From contig RPFO01000076.1 of assembly GCA_009746045.1 (NCBI GenBank), forward strand, positions 3,234,420 to 3,298,419: a stretch of DNA of 64,000 bases, read 5' to 3'. Under the pieces are notes generated by a model. That model had not been told where the DNA came from. It made no database searches and saw only the letters and a program-made list of their open reading frames with translations. The translations under genes were made by a program, and so were the position numbers. Positions 42,037-53,300 of the stretch are shown one piece after another; position 1 is the stretch's first letter, and each line of letters begins with the position of its first letter. This stretch comes from Mesostigma viride (lineage: Eukaryota > Streptophyta > Mesostigmatophyceae > Mesostigmatales > Mesostigmataceae).

Positions 42037-42889
42037 TTTTGATAGAACAAACTTTGTCAGCCTACCATCCACGATGCGGCAAAAGCTCACCTTTTTTCTT
42101 TATGCGGGAAAATGAAGACCGATTGCCTTAATTGCTTGAAGACCGATTTCCTTTCGTTATGCACAGGTAGCAAAGCGATGTTGTAAAAAAGCAGGTAGCA
42201 TGCAAACGGTTGCAGCTGGTTACTATTAGCTATGGGGTCTCTCTGCGGCTGCGCTTCTTTTTCGATGGGCGATGGGACGGTCGCAATTCGCAAACCGGAC
42301 GCGGCGTTACAGGGCTGAACGGTATTGAAAAAATTGGAAACGTGGCATCCTCGTTCCTCCCCACGGAACTGAAAACTGGAAGCGCGGCGCTGGTGCAAAA
42401 GCTCGATCCCATCTTTTGGAACCAAGCTAGCGGATTGGACGACATCCAATATGCCGTCACCCGTGCTTGTGGCCGCAGGTATAAAAAGAGACGACCTCCA
42501 GCCCATTTACCTGGGAACATTCGGATGTTTGGCTGACATCGTTACCATGCAGAAATGTACAATGAGGTTCTGGGTTCGATTCCTGGTGTGGTCATGGAAA
42601 TAAATTTTTTTCTGCGCATCTACTGAAATCAGTCATAGAACCAAACGGTCACGCTGCAGCGAGATGCTATAGCCCTGGAGGCCGCTGATAAACCTGACAT
42701 CCGGTATGTCTTACTATCATAGATTGCCGAACTATATAATAATAATAGTCTATACCACTTTTTCTTGTAAATCATTTACTAAATAATGATTCTATATACT
42801 TTAACATACCATATTATTAAAGTATGTGGAATTAATCCATGCTATTCACAATATATTATAAAATCTTTTGCAAAATATACTGTAATTAG
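42037..42889. other. non-coding stretch with a pol III B-box-like site
   Basis: No gene. GGTTCGATTCC at 42573-42583 is a perfect B box and TGGCTGACATCG (about 42529) a weak A box, but no tRNA cloverleaf can be drawn. GGGGTCTCTCTGCGGCTG at about 42234 and ACGCTGCAGCGAGA at about 42650 are partial versions of the palindrome seen around the transposase-like gene. Confidence 0.45.
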
Positions 42890-44574
42890 TATATATATTT
42901 TCTGATTGCTCCGGCTTTCCGCCCCAGCTCTTGGGCCGGGACGAGCGCCTCCATGGGTTGGATGTCCTCGGCGTTCCGGTTGGCGACCCCGCGTTTGTCA
43001 TCGATGCTCTGCGGGCCGCCCTCGAGGCACGCACTGAGGTACTGCCCTTGATTGCGCGCCTTCATGATTCGCAGACCAAGGGTCTGCTTCTGTGGTTTTG
43101 CGCTCACCCTCGCGTCGTTCACTGGCTCCGGGGCGCTCTTCCGTCTCAGGTCCGGCTGGCCGCCGAGGGCCACGACGAACGCATCCAGTCGGCCTTGGCG
43201 CAGCTGGTCCCGGGCCCCGACCTCCCGCCACATGCTATTCGCATTGCCTCCCTGCCTGCACGGATGGGTGGCTGCGGTCTGACTCGTGCCGCCCGGCTGG
43301 CCCCAGCAGCCTTTTTGGGCTCCGTCGCTCAGTCGTGGGCGGAAAGCTGCCGGCTCCTGCCCCTTTTGGCAACGGCAGCGCCTGACCTCCTGGACCCCAG
43401 CAGCCCTTTGCCCTTCGTCACCGCCATCCAGGAGGCCTATGCTGAGATCCAGCAGGCCTGTTCTCCCGTCCGTGCCGCTCAGGCGGTACAGCGCCACCTC
43501 CCTCGCGGCACTCCCTCGGTCGCCTCCGTTCAATCTCCCGCCGCATTCCCTGCTCGCGTCATCGATAAACACCAGAAAACCTACGCGGGTATTCTGCACA
43601 CGGCTGATTGGATTGCTCTTTTCGCGGACCTCAACGCCCAGGGACGTGCGTGGCTGTTCTCGCTTTCCTTGCGGAGTGTGGGCTCGGCGTACCTTCGTGC
43701 TCTTCCCATGGCCCCCCATTCGCCTTGGCTCCCAGCCACTACTCGGTGGCGCTCCGGCACCAGCTATTTGCCCCGCAGCCTCTTGTTCCGGCCGGGCGGC
43801 CTTGTGGTAGCTGTGGGCAGCCGCTGGATCCCACGGGGACTCACTACCTTGCCTGCATGGGGGGCCAACAGAATCAGAATTGGTATTTGTATTTGCACAC
43901 TGTCCTCCTGACGGTGGTGCTCGCCATGATTCGGTCGGTTTTCCCCCACGCGAACATCCGGTCCGAGGATGCGGATGGCGCTGCCTTCTATTCCCCCAAC
44001 CACCGGCCTGACATCGTGGTGCTGGACTTTGAGGGGGGTGGCCGGCATCTGCTTATTGACGTTTCGGTGGCGCGGCCCTTGGCTCTTAGCCACGTGGCTG
44101 GGGCCTCCCTCACGGCAGGTTACACGGCGGACCGGGCGGAGCGGGCCAAGCTCCTGGCCTACGGCGACGTCGGGCACCATCGTGTGGTGCCCTTTGTCCT
44201 GGAGGAGTTTGGGGCCATGGGGCCCCTGACCTCCGCCTTCTTCAAGGAGTGTTGCCGGCTCCGGGAGGACCGGCTGGACCTGGAGGGCCAGCGGGCCCCA
44301 TGGTCGGCGCGGACCTGGACGTCATATTGGCGTCAGCGCTTGTCGGTGGCGCTGACTCGGGCCATGGCGGACATCATGCTCCGCCGTACGCGGGCTGATT
44401 TTGCGGTGCAGCAGGGCTATTAGGTTCCTCCCGTTAGGCGTTTCCATTGGTCTTATCGTAGTATAGAGCTTTGACATGGCTCTGTATATAGGTTTATAGC
44501 TGGGCGTTTGCTTTGGTTTGAGTGATTTCACTCTGCTGTAAGTAATTATATTTTTAATATATATATTTTCTGAT
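42890..44574 (+). mobile_element. RLE LINE, family B, longest copy
   Basis: Flanked by TATATATATTTTCTGAT on both sides (42890-42906 and about 44558-44574), a 17-bp target duplication. The 3' end GTAAGTAATTATATTTTTAA abuts the AT part of the target. The coding part starts inside the protein (about 42907), beyond the RT catalytic box, so it is strongly 5' truncated. Confidence 0.85.
42907..44423 (+). pseudogene. RLE LINE family B protein, C-terminal two thirds, one frame break
   Basis: Reads LGVPVGDPAFVIDALRAALE, then LLLWFCAHPRVVHWLRGALP, GGCGLTRAARLAPAAFLGSV and KTYAGILHTADWIALFADLN. It breaks at about 43710 in a C run (six C, against seven in the copy at 29662-30764) and resumes to 44423: CGSCGQPLDPTGTHYLAC, HRPDIVVLDFEGG ... 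LLIDVSVARPL, ending QQGY. The nuclease motifs (C-x2-C...H...C and PD...D) are complete. The single homopolymer difference could be a mutation or a read error. Confidence 0.82.
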
Positions 44575-44639
44575 AAACAATTTTATCAATGCTACTGTGT
44601 TATTTTTGTTATTCTCGCCATGCAGGTATCTGAGTGTTC

Positions 44640-44978
44640 TGGGAGAACTAATAAGAGAATGAGCCGCGAAGGTGAGGAAAACCTGAAATCTTTTCGTCCT
44701 TATTGGGGTCTCTCTGCAGCTAGACCATTTATAACCACAAGCAATAGCTTAAATTCAATGGTCTCGCTGCAGCTAGACCCTCTTTATGGTTGCTATAAAA
44801 TTAATGAATCAGAAGTCTGTGATTTAACAATCGCACGCCGCAATGAAGGGTCTAGCTGCAGCGAGACCCCAATCTTGGTCGGGGTATGCTAAGTTCACCA
44901 CATCAGGTAATCTTTTCGTCTAACGGAAAAAGCCCCTCTAAGGGTCTAGCTGCAGCTAGACCCCAATCGTGGTAAATA
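44640..44978 (+). promoter_or_regulatory. upstream region of transposase-like gene with four PstI-centred palindromes
   Basis: Copies of GGTCTCTCTGCAGCTAGACC or close variants at 44705-44726, 44760-44780, 44848-44870 and 44942-44964. Each is a near-perfect palindrome centred on CTGCAG. More copies lie in the introns and just after the gene, none in the exons. They could be transposase-binding sites, subterminal repeats or a small parasitic repeat. Confidence 0.6.
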
Positions 44979-46544
44979 ATGATACACTTTCGAACTTTGT
45001 CTGTAATTGTCGCTTTTCCCAACGTTACTCGATTTGCATGGATTTCGTTATGCCGGTCGTCATGGCATGCAGCACGCGAACGGGTGGGAGTTTTCGCCCT
45101 TGCGTCCGGTCGTCCAGGATTCAGTGCAATTAAGTTGAACACCGGGACGAAGCAGCCAACTGGCGCAAAAAGGGTTTTCGGAGATGAGAACCAGAATCCA
45201 GCGCAGCCTGAAGCCAAGGAAGTCAAGCGGCCGGGAGAATACAAGAAATCAAAGAGGGTTATTGGGGAATATTTCGCTGACCAGGCGTTTGAAGCGGCTC
45301 AGGCGATGACAAAACCCGAGGGGCGGGGGCCGGCTTTCGACCAGATGATTGCTGGCTTTAACTCTAGGGCCGCTGAACTAGGTCACGGGCTGTATCATGA
45401 TGAGGCGAAAAAGCTTTACAAGCAGGAGCGGATGGCAGAACTGAACAGGTTCTGGGTGGCTCGGATTAACGGCTTTTTTGATGGTCTGACCAAAAGCGAC
45501 GCAGACAGAGACGTCAGGATGGTGCTGATGTCCACGCTTTACTGTGGTGACGACTTGGAGAAGGAGTTTTCGGCCGCGGAGTTGGAGAACCTGACGGGGA
45601 TGGACGCCAAGAAGATTCGCGGAATTCGCGCGATACGAAGGCAGCAGAAGTTGGACTACCTCAGACACGCGCAGGCTCGCAAGGGGCGCCCTTTGCCGCA
45701 ATTCGTGATTGACGCGATAGTGGACGCGTGGATGCACGATGATGAGTCGCGCGCCTCCTCCCAGATGAAGGATGTCAAGCGCACTTACAGCAGGGAGGGT
45801 CATGGCAATCGCGGGGTGCTCGTCGCCGTTGAGGGAGCGCGCTATTACATGACCTCCAAGGAGGACATGTACAATCACTTTCTCGAAAAGCACGCGTACT
45901 GGAACAAAAGGAGTGACCAGTATGATAAGGACGTGGGCATTCACGTGGGCTACACGACCTTCTGCAAATACGCGCCCGATTGCATCAAGGGCAAGTGGAA
46001 GGAGAGGAACCTGTGCGCGTGTGAGAAGCACGTCACCATGCAGTCGGCCATGGGGGCGTGGACCAAACACTGCAATGCGAACCACGGCAAGAACTGCAAG
46101 TGTGGCGCGGAGTGTGCGGGATGCTCCAAGTACAGACAGCCGGACGGTACTTGCGGAATGTGGAAAGCCATTCACTCGACGGACTGGATCAAGCACTTTC
46201 ACTGCCCGGTGTCCGCCGAGACTGACGGCAGGGATAACGGGCTGCGTGAAGGGGGCGGAATGGGCGGGGGGATGGAAGAGGGGGAGGGGGAAGATGAATG
46301 GCGGGGACGGGACCTGGAAGACCTCGACATTTCTGAGAGGCTGGTGGAGGACGAAGATGGGGTGCCGAGGACGGAGAGGGTTCACCGCATACTGAAGATG
46401 GCGTGTGTGGAGGGGTTCTGTCCTGAGGAATCATGCGGCATCCATAATAACTGGGTGCAGTGTGATCGGGACAAGAATTCCACGGAGATTCTGAATTGGT
46501 TCAAGTTCGAGATGGTGGAGCAGACTGTGACCCGAGGGGTGAGG
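44979..46544 (+). CDS. transposase-like gene, exon 1 (Cys-rich N-terminal part)
   Basis: Open frame to the donor AGG|GTGAGT at 46544. The start is uncertain: ATG 44979 is the first in frame, but the first ~50 residues look atypical and a later start or an upstream exon is possible. Basic N-terminal region (KRPGEYKKSKRVIGEYFADQ). A helical part follows with DDLEKEFSAAELENLTGMDA and a basic helix RRQQKLDYLRHAQARKGRPL, a likely DNA-binding segment. Then comes a Cys/His-rich block (YTTFCKYAPDCIKG ... RNLCACEKHVTMQSAM ... HGKNCKCGAECAGC) that should bind zinc. Near the end CVEGFCPEESCGIHNNWVQC. The fused exons would give about 1029 residues. Confidence 0.65.
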
Positions 46545-46700
46545 GTGAGTAGGTTTCGATTTTATTTCTCCGTTAAAATGTTGTTGACTTTTTGTTTTTG
46601 TGACCTATAGCTGCAGCGAGACCCTTTGTGAGTTGCAGTTATCTGATCGAAATGCGATTTTATTGCAAATCGAAACTGTCTGCGGACCTTTGCGAAACAG
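46545..46700 (+). other. intron 1 of transposase-like gene
   Basis: Starts GTGAGT and ends GCGAAACAG; both flanking exons are in phase 0. 156 bp. It contains one palindrome copy (CTATAGCTGCAGCGAGACCC at 46605-46624). Using the alternative donor at 46539 also keeps the frame. Confidence 0.75.
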
Positions 46701-47477
46701 GGCGAGACCGATGGCAGGGCGGCGAAGAAGGTGAAGCAGCCCGAGCAAGTCCAAATGAGGTCCACCCCAGCTGAGCTGCGGGACGAGATTCTTAAGAGGT
46801 GGGACAAGTTCACCGTGCACTGCTTTACGGCCTGGTCGCAGGCGGATACAATCAAGGATCGGGAGAAGAATCTGAGAGAGGGGGACGTGCTCGTGCACGG
46901 CGACTGGGCCGAGAACTACGAGAACAGCAGCTACGTCCAACTGCAGTCGCAGTACTTCCACAAGCGCAGCCACATCCTGATGCCCATGATCGTGCGTTAT
47001 CGGCTCAACGGCGAGCTGGAAAAGCGCGTCTTCTTTTTCCTGGGGGATTCCAGTATCAAGCGGGGCGAGCGCGCACTCGTATACGCTCTTCGCAAGATTC
47101 TGGAAACCCTGCGGGTAGAAGTAGGGGTAGAGGTGCGAAACCTGTACATGTGCTCGGACAACTGCGCGGTGCAGTTTAAGTCCAGGTACGTGATTAACCA
47201 GATTAACGGTCTGCTCATGGGGGATCCCGACCTGCAGGCCTTTGAGTTCCACTACATGGGGGAGCAGCATGGGAAGGGGGAGGTGGATGGTCAAGGAGCG
47301 AAGTGCAAGTGCGTCTTGAGGGAAATGCAGAGGATTCCCGAAAACCAGCACATACTTGAGACCCACCAGCTAGTCGCCTACTTGAACCAGAACTGGCAGG
47401 GCGGCAAGACATCGAGCAGGGAGTCGGCCCGCGCGCGGGCCGAGAACGTCACTCGCCACTTCTTCCTTTTACCCCCG
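46701..47477 (+). CDS. transposase-like gene, exon 2 (candidate RNase H-fold catalytic core)
   Basis: 259 residues in phase with exon 1. Three conserved-looking acidic boxes in order: VHGDWAENYENSS (D at exon residue 68), YMCSDNCAVQFKSRY (D143) and GEQHGKGEVDGQGAK (E184 or D186). Between the first two lies a beta-rich stretch (HILMPMIVRYRL ... RVFFFLGDSSIK). The pattern D-x2-E-N-Y, S-D-x-C-x2-Q-x-K and H-G-K-x3-D-G-x-G occurs in a widespread, poorly characterised group of eukaryotic transposon-related proteins, as I remember them; the fold is my inference. It ends at the donor CCCCG|GTACGG. Confidence 0.65.
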
Positions 47478-47737
47478 GTACGGAATTTTGTGTTATTTCA
47501 GGTTTTAAGACGTCAACTGCCGCTGTTCTATAAAAATTCAAACCCAATAAAGGTATCTCTGCAGAGAGACCCTATCTACTGTCCATGGGTTGCTTTTCTT
47601 TTAGGTATGAAATTTCGCTTGTTCTTTCGGTATGAAGGGGTCTCTCTGCAGCTATACCCTGTGTCGAATTTCGATCACTTGATATCTTGTCGTACGTTGT
47701 TATTATGATTCGAATGGGGTCTCTCTGCAGCTATACC

Positions 47738-48353
47738 AGTTAACGTAAAGGATTTACGTTAGATGGATAGAGATTGTTACGCTCTTTCCAACGGCACCTT
47801 GAACGCCTCATTTGGTTAAGGAACGTAAAAGTTATGACGTTTCCTAGGCTGTGCCGACAGTACCCGGCGCGCCACTGTGGGCGCGTACGGACACAGGATG
47901 TACAAGTGTCACTTTGATAGTCCGCAGGACGTTGACAGGACTTGTACAGGACTTGATGGTCAATTGATAGGTAGGCGCACTGTAGCGCGCCAGGACCTAT
48001 GGGACAATTGATGCTGACTAGTGTACGGATAGGTCCACAGGACTAGCCGTATGGACAATTGATAGATCTGCGCGCCAAAGGCGTGCCAGAGTCTGTGTAA
48101 TCAATTGATTGACAGTTCAGCTGTGACAGTGCAGCTGAATACTTGGACGCGTCCCTAGCAAGCTATATGAGTGACTTGGTCACACCGGGACGCTAGTTCT
48201 TGCGTGCACGTTCTCTTGGCACTGCGACCCTGTCGTCTGTGCTGCGTGCAGTCTTGGAAGTGACGTGACTTACGTCTGTGTTTCCTGTTATTAATAAAGG
48301 CAACTTCCTGCAAGAACCATGGCGGAATTCGTGGCATTCTTACCCTCACAACT
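47738..48353 (+). repeat. 5' LTR of copy 3
   Basis: AGTTAACGTAAAGG ... TTACCCTCACAACT. It contains CTATATGAG (about 48165) as a possible TATA box and AATAAA at 48293-48298 for polyadenylation. The first internal bases CGTATTA resemble the CGTACTA of copy 2. Confidence 0.93.
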
Positions 48354-48377
48354 CGTATTACACGCTCTGTCAAAAAG

Positions 48378-49088
48378 ATGCCAAATTCGGAAGAATTTCG
48401 GATTCCGGACGATGAGGAAATAGCCGCTCCGCCGGCTGGTTCTTCGTCAAGACCGACGGTGCCGTCGTGGCAGCAATTGCTCGACGAAGTAACGGTCTCG
48501 CTCGACGAGCTTCATCGTCAGCAGCGTGCAGCTCACGCATTGCTCGGGGATAACCCCGAGGACCCCGATTTGCCAGCACTGGTGCCGGCAATCCGCAACC
48601 TGTTGGACCAGATTCGAAACATTTTATCGACATTTACGGTCCAGGTGCGGGGAGGTTTGCGGTCGGTGACCGAAGTCACGACTGCCATTGAGGAGTTGGA
48701 CAACGTCCTCTCTTCACTCACCGGTTACCAGAGAAACCTGCAAAACTGGGCATCGCTACGCACGGGGGGCGCGCCGGCGGTGTCGACAAATTTGTTTCAG
48801 GATCTCGCGCTGTTATCGCTGCTCACTCGCGGCGTACGCAGTCGTGAGCGCCAGGTTTTAATTAACCTGGTGGCATTTCTCGCCTCTGTGCGAGAGTGGA
48901 TTCCCGCGGGGTGGGAATTATTGACGATCTTTACACATCCTCTGCGCCTCGTCGCGCGTCGGCGCGTCGCAACTTACGCGGCGGGGAGCACGCCGGTTTT
49001 AATTCATACCGGTGCAGGTCCGGAGCTGGATATGGAGGATCGTGAGTTCGTATACACGTACTGCGACTTCAGGGGCCTTGACTACTAG
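48378..49088 (+). CDS. copy 3: intact ORF upstream of gag, 236 aa
   Basis: ATG 24 bases after the LTR, stop TAG at 49086-49088. Acidic N-terminus (MPNSEEFRIPDDEEIAAPPA). Long helical, possibly coiled-coil part (LLDEVTVSLDELHRQQRAAH ... VTEVTTAIEELDNVLSSLTG), then a hydrophobic and basic C-terminal half (QVLINLVAFLASVREW, HPLRLVARRRVATYAAG). No known domain and no clear signal peptide. It sits where canonical Ty1/copia has nothing. Copies 1 and 2 have non-identical ORFs in the same place. A capsid-related or regulatory role is conceivable but unsupported. Confidence 0.65.
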   Translation: MPNSEEFRIPDDEEIAAPPAGSSSRPTVPSWQQLLDEVTVSLDELHRQQRAAHALLGDNPEDPDLPALVPAIRNLLDQIRNILSTFTVQVRGGLRSVTEVTTAIEELDNVLSSLTGYQRNLQNWASLRTGGAPAVSTNLFQDLALLSLLTRGVRSRERQVLINLVAFLASVREWIPAGWELLTIFTHPLRLVARRRVATYAAGSTPVLIHTGAGPELDMEDREFVYTYCDFRGLDY

Positions 49089-49258
49089 TCGGCCTAATTT
49101 TCTTTGCAGTACTCGTCGACATTTTTTTTGTCGAATTTTCAGCGGCAATTCGCGGGGGCGGCAGCGACACCGGCGCAGGCGGCAGTGGCGACACAAAAAT
49201 TTTGTACATATTTTCTGCTGCTTTGTTAAGGTGTTCTTTGAATAGCTGGTAGTGCAGG

Positions 49259-50373
49259 ATGGCTGAGGGACGCCGTAGCAAGGGTCCAGCCAGTGGGAAT
49301 AATAATGGGGGTGCTGGTAGTGGAACCGCTCACGTAGATGACGTGGGGCTTACCGGAGAGATTACCAACCTTCCTCACAATAATAATAATGCACAAGCTA
49401 TTCATGGCTTTGATCTTACCACACAGGGTCTTTTAATTGTCAATCAGTTGCAGCCTGTAACCTCAGACTCCAAGCCTAAGCAGGCTGAAGAGTTTGTGGA
49501 GGGATTGGAAGGGTTCCCTAGCTTGTACGGTGGTACAAATTACTATCAAATCTGGATAGGCAGTAGCACTTTTGGCAAGTGTACTGACCAGATTAAGGAC
49601 CTAACCAGGGAGTGCAAAAAGGCCAATAAGGCCTGGGCACTGTACGTGGCTGAGCTGAAGGAGCTGCTGGAGGACCAACGAAGAAGGTCGGCATCCATTG
49701 GCAGGACAAGTATCAAGGGTGGGAGGTCAAGGGGGACCTGATCCAGAACTTTCTCAACTATTGTAAGATGGTTGAGGAGGGCAGGGCTCACGGCTTTAAT
49801 GTCGCTGATAACATAGCCCTAACCAACTGGCTCAAGGTTTCTGGGCTGGATAAGGCGACACGTGGCTCCTTAAAAGTCATGTGTGCCCCACACTCTACCC
49901 TGAAGGCCTACAAGGTCATCATTAAACAAGCACTCGAGGCAGAGGAGCTGTTTGAGGGTGGAGTGCCAGCAGTGAAGGCTACCCAGGCAGGCGGGCGTAC
50001 CCAGGGTGGCTCCAAGACGTCTGAGGCTGACCGAAGCCAAGGAGGGCGTAGGGGCAACCATCACAAGCGCAAGGGAGATCATTCACCTGATTCTGACAGG
50101 AGGTCACACTCCAAGTCGGTGTTCAGGCGGGTGGGTGGTCAGCCCAAGCAGGGCAACGCGTCTGACAATGGGGGCAGTGGCCAGGGCAAGTCCAAGATAC
50201 AATGCTACCTGTGCAAGGGGTGGGGGCACATCAAGAAGGAGTGTCCCAGCTTCAAGAAGTCCCAGGGCCAGGGCAGCAACAAGAATAACAACAACAACAA
50301 GAAGAACAACAACAAGTCCCAGGCAGGCCAGCCTTCAAAGGGCAGTCAGCAAGAAGACAACAAGGAGCAGTGA
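49259..50373 (+). pseudogene. gag: copy 3: gag with CCHC knuckle, one frame break
   Basis: ATG 49259 (MAEGRRSKGPASGNNNGGAG). The first frame carries EFVEGLEGFPSLYGGTNYYQ and LTRECKKANKAWALYVAELK. At about 49680 (GACCAACGAAGAAGG) it moves by one base to the frame with DKYQGWEVKGDLIQNFLNYC and HGFNVADNIALTNWLKVSGL. The zinc knuckle CYLCKGWGHIKKEC follows a basic linker. An Asn/Lys-rich tail ends at UGA 50371-50373 followed by CUG. The pol frame continues in the same register with no other stop, so UGA readthrough would make Gag-Pol. Confidence 0.75.
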
Positions 50374-53300
50374 CTGTCTGAGGCAACCCCTACACACCTT
50401 AATTCACCCAAGGGGGAGGCCAGGTGCTCCAATGCAGATTTTATATCTGGGCAACAAGAGGGTGATCTCCAGGTTCAGTGTGGCCCCAGGTCACCTGGAG
50501 AGGTACAGGTTCCTATGAAGACGTCCTTGACAGCTGATGCAGCTGTAAGTATGTCTGACCCTATGCATCCTCGTGCTGGGCACGAGGGTGGACCTCTCAT
50601 TTTGAGAGAAACCAATGTACAACCACAGAGGGGTGTGAAGGCCTCTGGTGGTATGCATGTGGTCCCTGCTGGCGGTCCAGGTGTTGGGCATGAGCAGGGT
50701 GACTCAGGCTCTGAGTCAGAACAGGATGGAAGTCAGCATGGTGATGCTGGACAACCTGACAGCACAGTCCTGACTGTGCCAGGGACTGCTTCCTCTGTGT
50801 ACCAGGAGTTGGGTGCCCGAATCCACAACATGTTTGGGCATGCCACTTCTCTGTCAAACAACTTTGCCTTCCGTATGGGCAGGGCACCCCTTCTTAAGGC
50901 GTGTCAGCAAGCTGCCTCACGGTGTAAGTGCCAGTTGTCCTCCAACAAGCCCAGGAAATCACATGCCAAAGCTCTACCTCAGAGCATTGGTGATCTGCAG
51001 TGTGATATCCAACACATCAGGGGCATGCAACTGTTGGTGTGCGTGGACAGGTACACGAAATACAAGGTGCTGGAGCATTTACCTTCTATGAAGAACAGGT
51101 ACTTGCTGGCTGCCCTGCAGAATGTAAGAGCCAAGTTTCCTACCACAAGGATCCAGGTGGACATGCAGTTTCAGCATCTCAAGGGTGATCCTACCCTTCC
51201 TGAGTTGCTGGTTACACCTAGGGAGGCTCATGGGCAGCAGGGTGCTATCGAGAGGGCAATCCAGGAGGTCAAGAAATTGATCATCTCTGAAGACTGGGTA
51301 CCCTTGTCTGCACCTGCACTTGTCAGGAGTGCATGGCTGAGGAACGTGGAGCAGCAGCTGAACAGCAGGGTTAACTTCTACTATGATGGAGTTGCTGTCA
51401 GCCCAATGGGTCTATATCATGGCCTGTGCCCACCACATGTGCTGGAGGGCTGGAAACATGCTGCACATGTCACCTTTGCCAAGCTGAGGGAGAAGGACCG
51501 GGGTTGGAAGATGCTGGAGCCACAAGTGGGTCAGAAGGTCCTAGCTTGGAAGGAACCTAGCCTTTATGGCAAACGTGGTAGCTGGAGTCCTGGGGTGGTT
51601 ACCCAGGTTGATGAAGCTAGCCACGCATGCTTGGTCAGCATGGAGGACGAACCAAAGCATGTACACCGGCTGAGTTGGTCATATGTCAAGCCTAACCTGA
51701 TGAATGAGGGCAGTCAGGCACAAGGCTCACAGGATCTGCAGGATTTTCAGGTCCCAGGTGACATCACTGACGCAACGACCACATCTGTTGCAGGGGAATC
51801 TGTCAGCCCTGGCCAGGTTGCAGAGGTACTTGTTGAACAGGCTGCAAGGTCAACAGCTGGGGAGTCAACTGTCAAGCCCAAGGCACTAACCAAGCCCAGG
51901 GGGACAAGTTTGGCTGGATTGATTGGGGCTCTACAAAGGGCCAAGAAGCAGCCCAAGGTAGCCAAGCTCAGGTGGCATGGCAATCTGGGGCTGGACACTG
52001 CCTTAGAGGTAGACACTAATTCTCAGGTTCCATCATTGGGACCAGGGCTGCAGCAGGGTACAGCATGTCTGAACCCAGCTATCAGTTTGTGTCTGACTTC
52101 AGTGGCGGGGTACACGTGAAGGTACTGGGTGAGGTATTCATTCCTATCCTTGGACAGGACACTGCTTTTTGTGTCTTGGAGGGCTATCAAGGACCTGCTC
52201 TTCTGGGGCAGAATTTCCTATGCCAGGATGGGTAGTGATCACGTCCTCTCTCCTGACTAAGGAAGGGGCTGGTCAGGTCCCACTGATTAATTTCAGGACC
52301 ACTCACCTATCACGTGCAGTAACCAGGACGGTTAAGCGTGTGCAAGTGTGCCAGGGGCAGGAGCCCTTGGTTGATGACCTCATACTGCCAGCTGCTAGTC
52401 ATCCAAGCAGTTTGGGCATTGGTCCTCACTCACTTGCTGGACACAGCCCTATCAACTACCAAGGCCTGGTGAAGCTCATGTCCTCTCCCATTATGTGTCC
52501 CCAGGTCACACTGGGTCTGATTAAATCTGGGGAGGACTGGATCTCCAAGAAATGCGTGGAACCTGTCAATGACCTGCCTCCTGCACGACGTCTACTCAAG
52601 CTCAAGTTTGTCATCAAGATGAAGGAGGTGGACGGGGTCAAGGTACCACATGTCAGGCCAGTGCTGAATGAGTTCAAGGGTACTGGTGAGTGCACTGCTG
52701 AGGAGTTGTATACCCCTGGCATGCTGCATGATACTTGGAGGCTGCTGCTGTGTGTCTTTCTAGGCCTTCTCAACAAGGGCTTGGACTATGGCTCAGTGGT
52801 GATAGACTTCAAGAGGGCATTTCTGGAGGGTGATGCAGATGTGGCACAGGAAAAGTGGGAGGGCAAGACGCCTTTCTATGTTAGGGTGCCTGCTGTATGG
52901 AAAAGGGACATCCACACGGAGTTCCTTAAAATCCTCAAGGGCCTGGAGGGCCTGAGGTCAAGTCCAATAATCTGGAGGGAGACTCTCAACCGTTTCCTGA
53001 AGGAGCATTGCAACTTGAAGGTCTCTCCTGTAGACCCCTGTCTGTTTCTGGGGCAATGGGAAGGCCTGCCAGTGTATGCTTCGCTGCACGGGGATGACCT
53101 ACATCTGATAGCTCCCACGTCGTGGCTTAAGGAGCTGATCTCCATCATTAAGTCCAAGTTTCCTCTGGGTAGGGAGCAATGGCAGGTGGAGAATGAGCCT
53201 CTGCTGTTTGTGGGCATGGAGGCCACACTGGTGAAGAAGGGGGGAGTGGCGTATGCTGCTGGTGGGGGGCAATGACTATCAAGAGACCCTCATTAGCAAG

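Noticed and set aside
42520..42600. Possible tRNA gene (perfect B box GGTTCGATTCC with a weak A box upstream)
   Set aside because: No acceptor stem can be paired and the D and anticodon arms are not formed; kept only as a pol III-like site.
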